A DNA stretch of 64,000 nucleotides from positions 1,612,001 through 1,676,000 of the forward strand of contig OZ245331.1 in the NCBI GenBank assembly GCA_965226155.1, written 5' to 3'. Position 1 is the stretch's first letter. The number at the start of each line of letters is the position of its first letter. Made by a program: the position numbers and the translations under genes. Below the pieces are notes generated by a model. The model did no database searches. It saw only the letters and a list, made by a program, of their open reading frames with translations, and was not told the DNA's origin. Positions 1 to 9,349 of the stretch are shown in pieces. The stretch comes from G965226155 sp965226155 (GTDB lineage Bacteria > Pseudomonadota > Gammaproteobacteria > Eutrophobiales > Eutrophobiaceae).

Positions 1-17
1 GAAAAGGGCCGGATGAT

Positions 18-1004
18 TTAGATGTTGCGGCGTGACTGTTTTCTGTAGGAATAATATCGTGATCTAAAGTTAGAATGTAACAGATATTTAGGAACGACTG
101 CTTCAATAGGGGTTGCAGAGATTCCAAGTAATTCGAGATCATTGCGGTCGCATATACTGTCTTCTTTCAACGATAGGTAGTTATCTCTTGAGAATGGCTT
201 TTCTATACTTAGTAATTTTAGAATAGGTGAAAAAAAATCAAAAATTTGAGCCTGTATGCGGGACAAGATATCTGGCAAGGGGATAATGATTTTTTTCTTA
301 CCAATGCTTTTTGCAGTGAATCTCACCAGTTCTTCTAGTGTAAAGATATCTGGGCCGCACAATTGAAGACGCTTACCGTAGTTTTCCGGATCCTGTAACG
401 TTAAAGCCATAGCTTCTGCTACATCACCGATAAAAACAGGAGCAAAACGTGCCTTAGGACATGCCAATGGGAAAAATACCGGAAGCAGTTTTAGCAAGCC
501 TGCGAAGCGATTAAAAAAGCTATCCCGCTGTCCGAATATGACAGATGGGCAATAACTAGTTACATTGATATCGCTTGCTACATGCAGGAGCTGTTCTGCT
601 TCTCCTTTACTGCGCAAATAGTGGCTTGCTCCGTTTACATTAGCATTTAATGCGCTCATTTGTAGTAATCGCTTAATATTATTTTTCCTACAGGCATCGA
701 TAATTTTTTTTACCAATTCAATATGGACTTTACGAAAATCTTCACCATTTCTACTCCATTCATTCAGAATACCAACGAGATTAATGACAGCATTACAGCC
801 ATCAAACTGATTGGCTAATTGTTCAGCATTATGTACGTTGGTTTCGATCAGTTCTAGATTAGGGATAAGAATCAAGTTGTTCTTGCAGGTTTCACGATTC
901 CGGGTAAGAATACGTAGTTCAAAACCATCGCGGGCCAATCTGTTTGCTAGTGTCTGCCCGACGAAACCGGTGCCCCCCAATATGCAGATTTTTTTTATTA
1001 TCAT
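18..1004 (-). CDS. NAD(P)-binding epimerase-like protein, complex I NDUFA9 family
   Basis: A 328-residue protein of the extended short-chain dehydrogenase/epimerase fold. The N-terminus carries the dinucleotide-binding glycine motif GGTGFVG at residues 10-16. Bacterial relatives of the eukaryotic complex I accessory subunit NDUFA9 have this size and lack the full YxxxK catalytic pair; here a YLRSKGEAE segment lies near residue 128. The substrate cannot be read from the sequence. The gene lies 6 bp downstream of the lytic transglycosylase gene on the same strand, so co-transcription is likely. Family assignment is good; physiological role is not known. Confidence 0.8.
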   Translation of the reverse strand: MIIKKICILGGTGFVGQTLANRLARDGFELRILTRNRETCKNNLILIPNLELIETNVHNAEQLANQFDGCNAVINLVGILNEWSRNGEDFRKVHIELVKKIIDACRKNNIKRLLQMSALNANVNGASHYLRSKGEAEQLLHVASDINVTSYCPSVIFGQRDSFFNRFAGLLKLLPVFFPLACPKARFAPVFIGDVAEAMALTLQDPENYGKRLQLCGPDIFTLEELVRFTAKSIGKKKIIIPLPDILSRIQAQIFDFFSPILKLLSIEKPFSRDNYLSLKEDSICDRNDLELLGISATPIEAVVPKYLLHSNFRSRYYSYRKQSRRNI

Positions 1005-1010
1005 GGCTTG

Positions 1011-3005
1011 TTACAACTTCGATATAGTTGATTCTGTGCAGCTAAGGCTGGTAACTACGTTGTTATTGTTAGGCTGAATAGTTGCCATCCTTTGATTAAA
1101 ACGTTTAACGTTATTTTGTAACCGCCAATCATATATTGTTGCAAAAAACATGATACGCGAGACATGTTTTCTTGTTTCGTCGTAGGGAATTTGTTCAGCC
1201 CATATATCTGGTTCTAGGCACCCAATTTTGGGTAACCATTTTGCGACTGCGTTTGGTCCGGCATTGTATGCAGCTGTTGCAACAACTGTGTTACCAAATC
1301 TATCAAACATTTGTCTGAGATAGGCTGAACCGATAGTTATGTTTTTGTCCGCTTCAAGTAAATATCTATTACTATAAGTCTTAAAACCAATTGACTTCGC
1401 TGTTTCCTTACCAGTAGCCGGCATTACTGGCATCAACCCAAGTGCACCAGATGGTGATTTTGCATCCACCATAAATGCGCTCTCAGCGCGGGTCAATGCA
1501 TACATCCATTCCAGATCGAGATTGCGCTTTACTGCATATATTTTCATTTCATTTTCAAAGGCCATTGGAAACCTCAATACTAGATCGTCGTAAGCTTTAG
1601 CACCTCCTAAAGTAATAATCAGCCTGTCATGCCAGCCCCAGTTTGCTGCTATCATTGCAGCAATTTGTTTCTGGTAAGTCGTCATGCTGCTAACTGCGTG
1701 ATTCCATTCGCGCCTTGCCAAGTATTTACTATTAAGAATGAATAGTTCTTTTGCGCGTTGTATGACCGGTAAATCGGATAAGGTTTGCCAAGTCTCGAGA
1801 TCCTCAGGAAGGGAGATATGCGAAATATTATAGTTTGCCTCGATACGATCTGCTGCGAGGAAGCCGTAGTAATCACGTTCAACAGCGGCTAAGTGGTATA
1901 GTGCTTCTGTATCTTCATTGCGTTCCACCTTTTCTAATGCTCTGGTGCGCCAATACATCCAGCGTAATCGTATTGATTCGTCACGCGGAATTTCTCCATC
2001 AGTCCACTTGACGAGTGCAGGCCAGTTAGCATTATCTAAGGCTTCTCTCAAACGCCAATGAAAAATGTCTTCATCGATGTTGAGGTTATCTAGGTCGTCC
2101 AGCAATTCCTTCGACCTTGGATGTTTTTTTATTACGGCGTGTATCGCCAGTGTACGCTCGATCTTTAAAATATCATCCTGGTTGAAAGTAAATTTTTCCT
2201 TTAATACTTTCCATCTTGGAATAGCTGTATTGATATCAGATTTTGCTAGACGGATGATGCCTTGTGTTAGGATGATCCTGCTGAGCTCGTTATCATCAAT
2301 ATCTGGATTTTTTGTCCATCTGGCAGGGTTATGGTAGGTAGCGATCCAGCGAGATACCCATTTCTGATCGGTTGCAGGTAATTTTCTACTCAAGTATTTA
2401 GCCAGGCTGATTTCACTGTTGTTCATGGCAAGGTGTATACGTTGCCAAACCAGTTCATCGGTCATAAAATCGCTTTTGTTTAATCGATCAAATACTAAAT
2501 CGCATTGTGACGGCTGGGACGTACCTGTGAGCCACATTGTTCTGGCATCTTCCAGCAGGAACGTTTCGTTCCCAGTACGGATACGAGCTAGCAGTTGATA
2601 GCACTGTAAAACGGCATCTTTTTGAGTTACGTAATTATCAAGGTAGACCTGCCATCTCCCTTTTCGAGCAAGGATTTTTAGCCAAGCTCTGCGTAAATCG
2701 TTTGCTACAGGCAAATCAGCATAGCGCTTCAAAAAACTGATAATTTCACTGTCTTTTGCGCTGGACAATCGCGGCCGCAGGTAGTCATAAATTAAATAAG
2801 GATAGAGAGGATAGTCCGTTATCCTCTTAGAAATCTTGGTGAAAGTTGTCAGCTTGCCTGCACGCAGTATCACTTTTGCGTCCAGGAATTGCTCTCTCTG
2901 TTCTGCTAGGGTAGCTGCCGATAAGGTATGACCGGAACTCAGAAGACAAATAATCAATACAACCTTTAATGCATTTTGGCGGAAATTTCCCTGTTCAGTT
3001 AGCAT
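1011..3005 (-). CDS. slt: Soluble lytic murein transglycosylase (Slt70 type)
   Basis: Periplasmic peptidoglycan-cleaving enzyme of 664 residues, the usual size for the Slt70 family. An N-terminal signal peptide (hydrophobic stretch about residues 14-30) is followed by a long alpha-superhelical U-domain. The C-terminal lysozyme-like SLT domain has the catalytic glutamate E508 in the motif RAESAF, then SPSGALGLM and AAYNAGPNAV. It cuts the MurNAc-GlcNAc bond to form 1,6-anhydro-MurNAc, a product that AnmK (encoded near 43 kb) can recycle. The start is the ATG opening the signal peptide. The gene is divergent from the CULT gene. Confidence 0.93.
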   Translation of the reverse strand: MLTEQGNFRQNALKVVLIICLLSSGHTLSAATLAEQREQFLDAKVILRAGKLTTFTKISKRITDYPLYPYLIYDYLRPRLSSAKDSEIISFLKRYADLPVANDLRRAWLKILARKGRWQVYLDNYVTQKDAVLQCYQLLARIRTGNETFLLEDARTMWLTGTSQPSQCDLVFDRLNKSDFMTDELVWQRIHLAMNNSEISLAKYLSRKLPATDQKWVSRWIATYHNPARWTKNPDIDDNELSRIILTQGIIRLAKSDINTAIPRWKVLKEKFTFNQDDILKIERTLAIHAVIKKHPRSKELLDDLDNLNIDEDIFHWRLREALDNANWPALVKWTDGEIPRDESIRLRWMYWRTRALEKVERNEDTEALYHLAAVERDYYGFLAADRIEANYNISHISLPEDLETWQTLSDLPVIQRAKELFILNSKYLARREWNHAVSSMTTYQKQIAAMIAANWGWHDRLIITLGGAKAYDDLVLRFPMAFENEMKIYAVKRNLDLEWMYALTRAESAFMVDAKSPSGALGLMPVMPATGKETAKSIGFKTYSNRYLLEADKNITIGSAYLRQMFDRFGNTVVATAAYNAGPNAVAKWLPKIGCLEPDIWAEQIPYDETRKHVSRIMFFATIYDWRLQNNVKRFNQRMATIQPNNNNVVTSLSCTESTISKL

Positions 3006-3215
3006 AGGCTAATTATTCGTATTTCCTTAAATCTGATGAAATTTGTGAGTATCTTTTAATACCTTGTACATTTTAATGCAAATCCCATTGTGAATGACAG
3101 GATGTCATCATGGAATATTTAAATTACCGAGACATGACTATACTTGGTAATAAATCCTCGTGGTGACATACAAGAAACTTATTTATGGGGGAAGAACCCA
3201 GTATTTTACAGCCTT

Positions 3216-3629
3216 ATGCCTGATTTTACGTTAACTTTCTGGTTTGACTCTATTTCCGATTATTTGGAGTCATCAGTTGATTCAGCAGAAAAACAATCCG
3301 ATACAGTACGTGGAAACAGATTGTTCTGTTTTGGTTGTCATCAGGTCATCACCGATCAGGGCAAGTGTATTTCAATACAGGGAGCCCATACTCATCGTTG
3401 TGTTAACCCGGCCGCCATAAATTATAATATAGGCTGTTTCAGTGAAGCACATGGATGTTTAGTAACAGGAAATCCATCTAATGAACATACTTGGTTTAGC
3501 GGTTATGCCTGGCAAATCGCAAGCTGTAGCAATTGCGGCAACCATCTAGGATGGTTTTTTATCGGAGAGGCTCCATTTTACGGTTTGATTCTAGACAGGA
3601 TGGTGTCTGAACAAGATCACGGTCATTAA
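3216..3629 (+). CDS. Cereblon-type CULT domain protein
   Basis: Small bacterial protein built around a CULT domain, the thalidomide-binding fold of human cereblon. The three tryptophans of the ligand cage are present with the human spacing: W93, W99 and W113 (steps of 6 and 14, as W380/W386/W400), in the context HTWFSGYAW and HLGWFF. The zinc cysteines are C38/C41 (FCFGC) and C104/C107 (CSNC), again with human spacing to the tryptophans. The histidine two residues before the first tryptophan is kept. No Lon-like or DDB1-binding part is present, as in single-domain bacterial CULT proteins. The ATG at 3216 is chosen, but the frame is open back to a TTG at 3144 and neither has a clear ribosome site. 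The natural ligand is unknown. Confidence 0.85.
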   Translation: MPDFTLTFWFDSISDYLESSVDSAEKQSDTVRGNRLFCFGCHQVITDQGKCISIQGAHTHRCVNPAAINYNIGCFSEAHGCLVTGNPSNEHTWFSGYAWQIASCSNCGNHLGWFFIGEAPFYGLILDRMVSEQDHGH

Positions 3630-3698
3630 TTATTTCAATGATAGCTAGAGGAGAAGTGTCAATATTAATTCACGAATCACGAGCGACGAGGAAAGAAA

Positions 3699-3983
3699 AT
3701 GGCCAAAGCAATTTGGAATGATCATGTTGTAGCAGAAAGCGAAACCTTCGAGATAGTCGAAGGTAATGTTTATTTCCCTCCGGGAGCAATTAGGGAAGAG
3801 TACTTCGAGGCCAGTGATTCAAATACGACTTGTCCCTGGAAAGGGGTTGCAAGCTATTATACTTTACAAGTGAATGGAAAAGTAAACCCGGACGTAGCCT
3901 GGTATTACCCTGAGCCCAAGGATGCGGCGAAAAACATCAAGGACCACGTCGCTTTTTGGAAAGGGGTGGAAGTGTCTAAGTAA
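3699..3983 (+). CDS. DUF427 domain protein
   Basis: A 94-residue protein matching the DUF427 family over its full length: KAIWNDHVVAES at the start, VYFPP, then the strongly conserved TCPWKGVASYY and AWYYPEP stretches. Such proteins form a compact beta-fold and have no established function. A good ribosome site (GAGGAAAG) precedes the ATG. It follows the CULT gene by 69 bp on the same strand, so the two may be co-expressed, and it converges on hemH with only 12 bp between the stop codons. Confidence 0.88.
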   Translation: MAKAIWNDHVVAESETFEIVEGNVYFPPGAIREEYFEASDSNTTCPWKGVASYYTLQVNGKVNPDVAWYYPEPKDAAKNIKDHVAFWKGVEVSK

Positions 3984-3995
3984 CGAGTTGTCATC

Positions 3996-5096
3996 TTACA
4001 AATCCTCTTGCTGCCCCATTAATTTCTCAGCTTGCTGTTTGGTAAAACTTAATTGATCATCGTTTGGTTTGTCTGTCCAGCCATGACTATGTTCGAGAAT
4101 AATGTTTGTCAGTACATCGATATGGTCAGGGCCATCATTTAATGCAGGGATATAGGAAAAATGTTTTCCCCCAGAATCGAGAAAGACTTGTCTATATTGC
4201 AACTGAATTTCTTCTAAGGTTTCCAGGCAGTCTGCTGAGAAGCCAGGACAAATAACCTGCACATTGGTTAACCCCGATTGCGCCCATTGTTGTAGTACTT
4301 CATCAGTATAGGGTTTCAGCCACTCCGTTGGGCCAAGTCGTGATTGGAATGATACGGCCCATTGCTCGTTATTTAACTCCAGCTGTTCTGCGACTAACCT
4401 TGCCGTTTTTTGACATTCACAAAAGTACGGATCGCCCGAAGCAAAATATTTTTTAGGCAAGCCGTGAAACGAAAATAGCAACTTCTCTGGTTTTGCAGTA
4501 TTTGCCCTATTAGTGCGCACACTCTCAGCTAGTGCAGTTATGTAGCCTCTATCGTCGTGATAATGATTAATGTACCTAAATTCCGGTAACCATCGCCAGC
4601 TTTTTAATACTTTGGTTACGGCATCGAAAGTTGAAGCCGTGGTAGTGGCAGAATACTGCGGATAAAGAGGGAACAGTAGTAATCGTCTGATATTTACCGA
4701 TCGTAGCTTTTCTAAAGCGCTACTGATGGAAGGATTGCCGTAGCGCATGGCTAACTCAATTGCGAACGGACTTTGGAATTTGTCTTCCAGGTTCTTGCGT
4801 AAGGCATTAACTTGCTTTTCAGGAATTATCCTCAAAGGTGAGCCAGAATCTGTCCATATTTTTGCATATGCTTGGGCAGAGCGACGCGGCCGAGTCACAA
4901 GAATTATTCCATACAATACTGGCATCCAGAAAATTTTGGGGAATTCGATGACCCGTGAATCAGACAAGAATTCTGCTAAATACTTTCTGACCGCTGATGT
5001 AGTTGGGGCATCGGGCGTTCCTAGATTGGTAATCAAGATACCAGTGACTGGTGGTGAATCATTATGCATCGGACCGTTGCCAATATATTTGGTCAT
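3996..5096 (-). CDS. hemH: Ferrochelatase
   Basis: Inserts ferrous iron into protoporphyrin IX, the last step of heme b synthesis. The 366-residue length is normal. Visible motifs are GILITNLGTPDAPT at the N-terminus, the catalytic histidine in LLFSFHGLPKKYF, the C-terminal-half CPGFSADCLETLEEI, and the conserved QSRLGPTEWLKPYT. Heme genes hemB, hemL and hemJ are elsewhere in the window, so heme synthesis is scattered. Upstream on the same strand lies a small unknown gene, about 100 bp away. Confidence 0.95.
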   Translation of the reverse strand: MTKYIGNGPMHNDSPPVTGILITNLGTPDAPTTSAVRKYLAEFLSDSRVIEFPKIFWMPVLYGIILVTRPRRSAQAYAKIWTDSGSPLRIIPEKQVNALRKNLEDKFQSPFAIELAMRYGNPSISSALEKLRSVNIRRLLLFPLYPQYSATTTASTFDAVTKVLKSWRWLPEFRYINHYHDDRGYITALAESVRTNRANTAKPEKLLFSFHGLPKKYFASGDPYFCECQKTARLVAEQLELNNEQWAVSFQSRLGPTEWLKPYTDEVLQQWAQSGLTNVQVICPGFSADCLETLEEIQLQYRQVFLDSGGKHFSYIPALNDGPDHIDVLTNIILEHSHGWTDKPNDDQLSFTKQQAEKLMGQQEDL

Positions 5097-5198
5097 GTTT
5101 GTATCGAACTAGTCCTCGATTAAGAAAATATAAAATAAATTAAAGACGTATCCTGTTCTTTTCCAGAAAGCGATTAAGTGATGCTATGTATGTTTCCA

Positions 5199-5495
5199 TT
5201 AGGATTCTTTCTCTTGGCTCAATCTTACCGTTTTACGGTATTCATCGTAGATGCGAGCACATCTATCACCTAGATCAGATTTATCATCGACATTATCGAG
5301 ATAAAATCTGATCATTGCCCTGATGCAACTATCCACACGACCTGGCATCGCAGGCTCTGTGGTCACCTTGACTATCCTTCTAAGATAACTCAGTAGAAAC
5401 CATTCAACTGAATAGGGATCTGGGCTTGTGCCATCAATGTCCTTTATATGCTGAATGACCAGCAATCGAAAATCGCCGAAGTATATATTACGCAT
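5199..5495 (-). CDS. Hypothetical protein, 98 aa
   Basis: I do not recognise this family. It is a 98-residue, mostly helical, charged protein without signal peptide or membrane segment. A central SCIRAMIRFYLDN stretch and a C-terminal basic end are visible. It lies between the ABC exporter permease (62 bp upstream) and hemH (about 100 bp downstream), all on the same strand, which together with an ATG start and no internal stops makes it a plausible real gene. Confidence 0.55.
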   Translation of the reverse strand: MRNIYFGDFRLLVIQHIKDIDGTSPDPYSVEWFLLSYLRRIVKVTTEPAMPGRVDSCIRAMIRFYLDNVDDKSDLGDRCARIYDEYRKTVRLSQEKES

Positions 5496-5557
5496 TGATC
5501 AGGTTTCATTTTCTTCGTCTCGAATAATTGGATCTTTCTTCAATTATTAATTGAGTT

Positions 5558-8041
5558 TCAGTTGTCTCTCAATGCAACTATGGGAGGCGTGTACAATACT
5601 TTTCGCGTGCCCGCCAAACCACCCGACACGATGACTACAGTACAAATAATTGGTGCGATAATCCAGATCCAAAAATTGATGACGATATCCATATTAAATA
5701 CAAATTCAGCGAGGATTATTTCTACTATTGTTGCACAGAAAGCAGAAAGTATTCCCGCGATCAGACCGATACACAGAAACTCGGCTGTTAGGCTAGCCAG
5801 TATTTGCTGTCTATTGGCCCCAATAGTGCTGAGCAATGCACATTCAAAGGTACGTTCATCATGTGTTGTCTGCAAAGCTGCAATTAGCACAATAATGCCA
5901 GCCATTAATGTAAATGCGAATACAAATTCGATGGTAAGTATCACTTGGTTCATTATCCTGCGGACTTCAGTAATTAGTGCATCGGCGTCAATGACGGTAA
6001 CGCTAGGGAAAGCCTTGACCAGGTCGATAATTATGTCCTTGTTTCCCTTAGGGAGATAGAAACTGGTGATATAGGACGATGGAAAGTCTTCTAGTGTTCC
6101 GGGATTGGCAGCCACGAAAAAATTAACATTAAACGAGTCCCATTCGGTATTACGTATATTGGAAATACGTCCGGTTACTTCCCGACCAGCGATAGAAAAT
6201 GTGAGTGTATCATTTAACTTGACTCCCAGCTCTCTAGGTATTTCCTCTTCAAGTGAAAATAAGTGTTCGTGATTATCTGAATTAGTCCACCATTCCCCTT
6301 CAATTATCCTGTTAGCCTTTGGTAGGTCGTTTGCCCAGGTAAGATTGTAGCCGCGTCGGGCCCATCTTCGTGCTTCCCTGTTACCATAGTTGTCAGGATC
6401 AATTTTACGACCATTGATGGCAGACAACCGTGCCCCCACCATTGGATATAATTCAGCAGTCGTGTTGCCGTTCTTTTGTAGGAATGATTTTAATTCATTA
6501 ACATCACTTGATTGAATATTGATAAGGAAAAAATTTGGTGTGCCTTCCGGAAGCCGGTCACGCCAGTTGTCTAGTAGATCGGTACGTACTAGTGTCAATA
6601 AAAGCATTACCATGACTCCTAAACCTATCCCCAAGATCTGAGCGATACTTAAGTTCGACCTTCGCGCGACATTGGCGAGACCAAACCGATATGAAACTCC
6701 AACGCGAGAGCGGAGTCTGCTGAGGAAACGTACCAGCAGAGTAGAAAAAAACGTTAGAATCGCTGCAGTCAACAAGATTCCGAAGAATGACCAAAATGTT
6801 AGCAAGATATTACCGGATTGCCATGGAATAAGTAGTGCGAGTGCAATTATTGCAGCAGCGTAACTAGTAATACCTCGTAATGGCAGTGGAGTCAGGTCAC
6901 GACGAAGTACCCGTAGTGGTGATACAGTTCGTAGCCTTAGGATCTGTGGCATGGCAAAGCCCAATACGGTAATTATACCCGCCCCCAATCCGATGAAGAC
7001 AGGAATAACAGACGGGCCAGGCAGTTCTCCATTGGTCATGCCTGCCATCATAGAAGTCAGTACATTCTGGGCGAAATAGCCGATTACACAACCCAGCAAG
7101 CTACTGACCGTTGATAAAATTAGTAGTTGCAGGAAATAAATACTCGAAATGGTAGCTTGGTCTGCGCCTAGGCAACGCATGATTGCACAGTTATCGAAAT
7201 GCCTAGTAACGTAACGTTGTGCAGACATGGCAACGGCTAGGCCAGCCAATGCAACACTGACCAGTGCAGCTAGACCGAGAAATTGCTCTGCTCGTTCCAG
7301 CGCAGATCTCAATTCAGGTCTGGCATCACGAATACCCTGGATCCTGATGTTTCCGGTGTTTTCGATTCCTTGTCTGAACTGGTCAATTGTTGTGATATCA
7401 CCACCTAGTAGTAAGTAATATGTGACGCGGCTTGCGGGTAGTATCAGATCGGTAGCTTCAATATCGGCAAGATTCATCATCAATCTGGGTGCGATATTGA
7501 ACATATCACCACCGCGATCAGGCTCATAGGTAATGAGTTTAGTAACAGTAAATTCTGAAGAGCCAAGTTTGACTGTCGATCCGATTTCTATACCGAGTAT
7601 TTGAAACAATCTATTATCCAACCACACTGTGCCTGGGTCTGGTATTTCATCGGTCACGACTTCATCACTGAACAGTCTGTTCGAAGTGCGTAATTTGCCT
7701 CGAATTGGATATTCAGATTCGACTGCCTTTACTTCGGCCATCTGTAATTTTTCGCCCGCAACAACCATGCTCGATAAGTTTGTGATATTTGTAATAATTA
7801 GATCGTTAGAGAGTGCGGAGTTTTTAATCTCTTCAGGGATAGGTTCACGGGATCGCAAAACCAGATCGGCTGCAAGTAACTCGGTTGCCTGTTGTTCAGT
7901 GGCACGTCTGACTCGATCAGTGAAAAAATTAACCGCTGTCAAGCTAGCGACTGCGATAATGATAGCTAAGGCGATTAGCCTTAGTTCACCTGAGCTCCAG
8001 TCTCGGAAGAATGCTTTCAATGCTAGGGATAATATATTCAT
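5558..8041 (-). CDS. FtsX-like ABC transporter permease (YbbP type)
   Basis: An 827-residue inner-membrane permease with the layout of E. coli YbbP: an N-terminal membrane anchor (about residues 20-38), a large periplasmic domain, a group of membrane helices around residues 250-490, a second periplasmic domain, and a final three-helix FtsX block near 705-815. It pairs with the ATPase gene 3 bp upstream. In other bacteria ybbAP is divergent from tesA exactly as here. The family is thought to move lipophilic molecules or drive envelope processes; the substrate is not established. Confidence 0.88.
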   Translation of the reverse strand: MNILSLALKAFFRDWSSGELRLIALAIIIAVASLTAVNFFTDRVRRATEQQATELLAADLVLRSREPIPEEIKNSALSNDLIITNITNLSSMVVAGEKLQMAEVKAVESEYPIRGKLRTSNRLFSDEVVTDEIPDPGTVWLDNRLFQILGIEIGSTVKLGSSEFTVTKLITYEPDRGGDMFNIAPRLMMNLADIEATDLILPASRVTYYLLLGGDITTIDQFRQGIENTGNIRIQGIRDARPELRSALERAEQFLGLAALVSVALAGLAVAMSAQRYVTRHFDNCAIMRCLGADQATISSIYFLQLLILSTVSSLLGCVIGYFAQNVLTSMMAGMTNGELPGPSVIPVFIGLGAGIITVLGFAMPQILRLRTVSPLRVLRRDLTPLPLRGITSYAAAIIALALLIPWQSGNILLTFWSFFGILLTAAILTFFSTLLVRFLSRLRSRVGVSYRFGLANVARRSNLSIAQILGIGLGVMVMLLLTLVRTDLLDNWRDRLPEGTPNFFLINIQSSDVNELKSFLQKNGNTTAELYPMVGARLSAINGRKIDPDNYGNREARRWARRGYNLTWANDLPKANRIIEGEWWTNSDNHEHLFSLEEEIPRELGVKLNDTLTFSIAGREVTGRISNIRNTEWDSFNVNFFVAANPGTLEDFPSSYITSFYLPKGNKDIIIDLVKAFPSVTVIDADALITEVRRIMNQVILTIEFVFAFTLMAGIIVLIAALQTTHDERTFECALLSTIGANRQQILASLTAEFLCIGLIAGILSAFCATIVEIILAEFVFNMDIVINFWIWIIAPIICTVVIVSGGLAGTRKVLYTPPIVALRDN

Positions 8042-8044
8042 TGC

Positions 8045-8725
8045 TTACTGAACAATCTTGCCGCCAGCTAAAGTTAGTCTGCGATCACAGTGATCAGCAA
8101 TCTCATGGTCGTGTGTAACCATTACTAGGGTCGTGCCATGATCTCGATTGAGTTTAAATATTAGATCGATAATGTTGCGTGCCGTTTTCTGGTCAAGGTT
8201 TCCAGTAGGTTCATCTGCAAACAAAATTTTAGGGCTGGAGACGAATGCACGGGCAATTGCTACACGTTGTTGTTCTCCACCGGACAGTTGGTTCGGATAA
8301 TGATGTATTCTCTCAGCCAGGCCAACTTCTGCCAATCTCCGTGTCGCGGTTTTCTCGGGATCTTTTACACTGGCCAATTCTAGGGGCAGCATGACATTTT
8401 CAAGTGCGTTTAAGCTTCGAAGCAACTGAAAGGATTGGAATACAAATCCAACCCGCTTATTACGCAATCTTGCCCTGCCGTCTTCATCCAGGGTATTTAG
8501 ATCGATGTTGTCGAGTTGTACGCGTCCACTACTTGCAACATCCAAGCCTGCGAGCAGTCCAAGTAATGTAGACTTGCCAGACCCAGATACACCGACAATA
8601 GCTAGGCTTTTGCCCTGATTAAGCGAGAAGTTAATGTCTTGGAGGATTATCAGTGGTCCAGCCGGGCTGGTCACTTGCTTTGTAAGTTGTTCAGCCTGCA
8701 AAATAGTATTAGAGGATTTATTCAT
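8045..8725 (-). CDS. ABC transporter ATP-binding protein (YbbA type)
   Basis: ATPase of the LolD/MacB-like group, about 226 residues from the chosen start. Visible motifs are Walker A GVSGSGKST, the Q-loop FVFQSFQLL, the signature LSGGEQQRVAIARA, Walker B ILFADEPTGNLD and the switch histidine VTHDHE. The ATG at 8725 fits the family's N-terminus; the open frame runs 25 codons further up but that part would lie inside tesA. This ATG overlaps the tesA ATG by two bases on the opposite strand. A TATAAT-like element lies about 20 bp upstream of the start, inside tesA. Confidence 0.92.
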   Translation of the reverse strand: MNKSSNTILQAEQLTKQVTSPAGPLIILQDINFSLNQGKSLAIVGVSGSGKSTLLGLLAGLDVASSGRVQLDNIDLNTLDEDGRARLRNKRVGFVFQSFQLLRSLNALENVMLPLELASVKDPEKTATRRLAEVGLAERIHHYPNQLSGGEQQRVAIARAFVSSPKILFADEPTGNLDQKTARNIIDLIFKLNRDHGTTLVMVTHDHEIADHCDRRLTLAGGKIVQ

Positions 8726-9344
8726 GTTTCGTACATTATTATTAATTATAATATTTTTGTCATCGGGCTCTGTTACTGCCGAAAATAAGACAATACTCAT
8801 TCTCGCTGATAGCCTAAGCGATAGCTACGGTATCTCAATTGAGCAAGGTTGGGTATCCCTGTTACAACAGCGCCTCGTTAAGAAAGAGTACAAGTACAAA
8901 GTTTTAAATGCCAGCATCAGTGGTGATACGACGCACAGTGCTCGAAACAGATTGGGCAGGATACTCGAGGATACACTCCCGGACATAACTATCATTGAGC
9001 TCGGTGGGAATGATGGGTTACGCGGGCTACAAACGACCGAAATCAAGGATAACCTTGCAGGGATTATTGATATCCTGATTACTCAAGGATGCGAGATCTT
9101 ATTGATACCAATGTTGTTACCACCCAATTACGGTCAAGTTTACATTGATAAATTCAGTGAAATATATATACAACTAGCGAAAACAGAATATGTGACCTTA
9201 GGACGTTTTATTCTTGACGGGATTGCCGAGAATCCGGAGTTGATGCAGCGAGATGGTATACATCCAACGGTAGAAGCTCAGCAGATGATGCTTAATAATA
9301 TCTGGCCAGAACTTGAAATGTTATTGGAAAAAGATCAGAGCTAG
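8724..9344 (+). CDS. tesA: GDSL-family arylesterase / acyl-CoA thioesterase I
   Basis: Periplasmic SGNH hydrolase of 206 residues that cleaves thioesters and esters. It has a signal peptide with likely cleavage after residue 19. The catalytic serine is S30 in ADSLSDSYG (the usual glycine of GDSL is alanine here). The oxyanion residues appear in ISGDTT and GGNDGLRG, and the catalytic Asp/His pair is D177/H180 in DGIHPT. An AGAGGA ribosome site precedes the ATG. It is divergent from the ABC exporter and followed 5 bp later by the Nudix gene, probably one transcript. Confidence 0.92.
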   Translation: MFRTLLLIIIFLSSGSVTAENKTILILADSLSDSYGISIEQGWVSLLQQRLVKKEYKYKVLNASISGDTTHSARNRLGRILEDTLPDITIIELGGNDGLRGLQTTEIKDNLAGIIDILITQGCEILLIPMLLPPNYGQVYIDKFSEIYIQLAKTEYVTLGRFILDGIAENPELMQRDGIHPTVEAQQMMLNNIWPELEMLLEKDQS

Positions 9345-9349
9345 AGTCA

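Noticed and set aside
811..1077. Plus-strand frame opposite the NDUFA9-like gene
   Set aside because: Lies on the opposite strand of a clear gene; composition is that of an antisense shadow.
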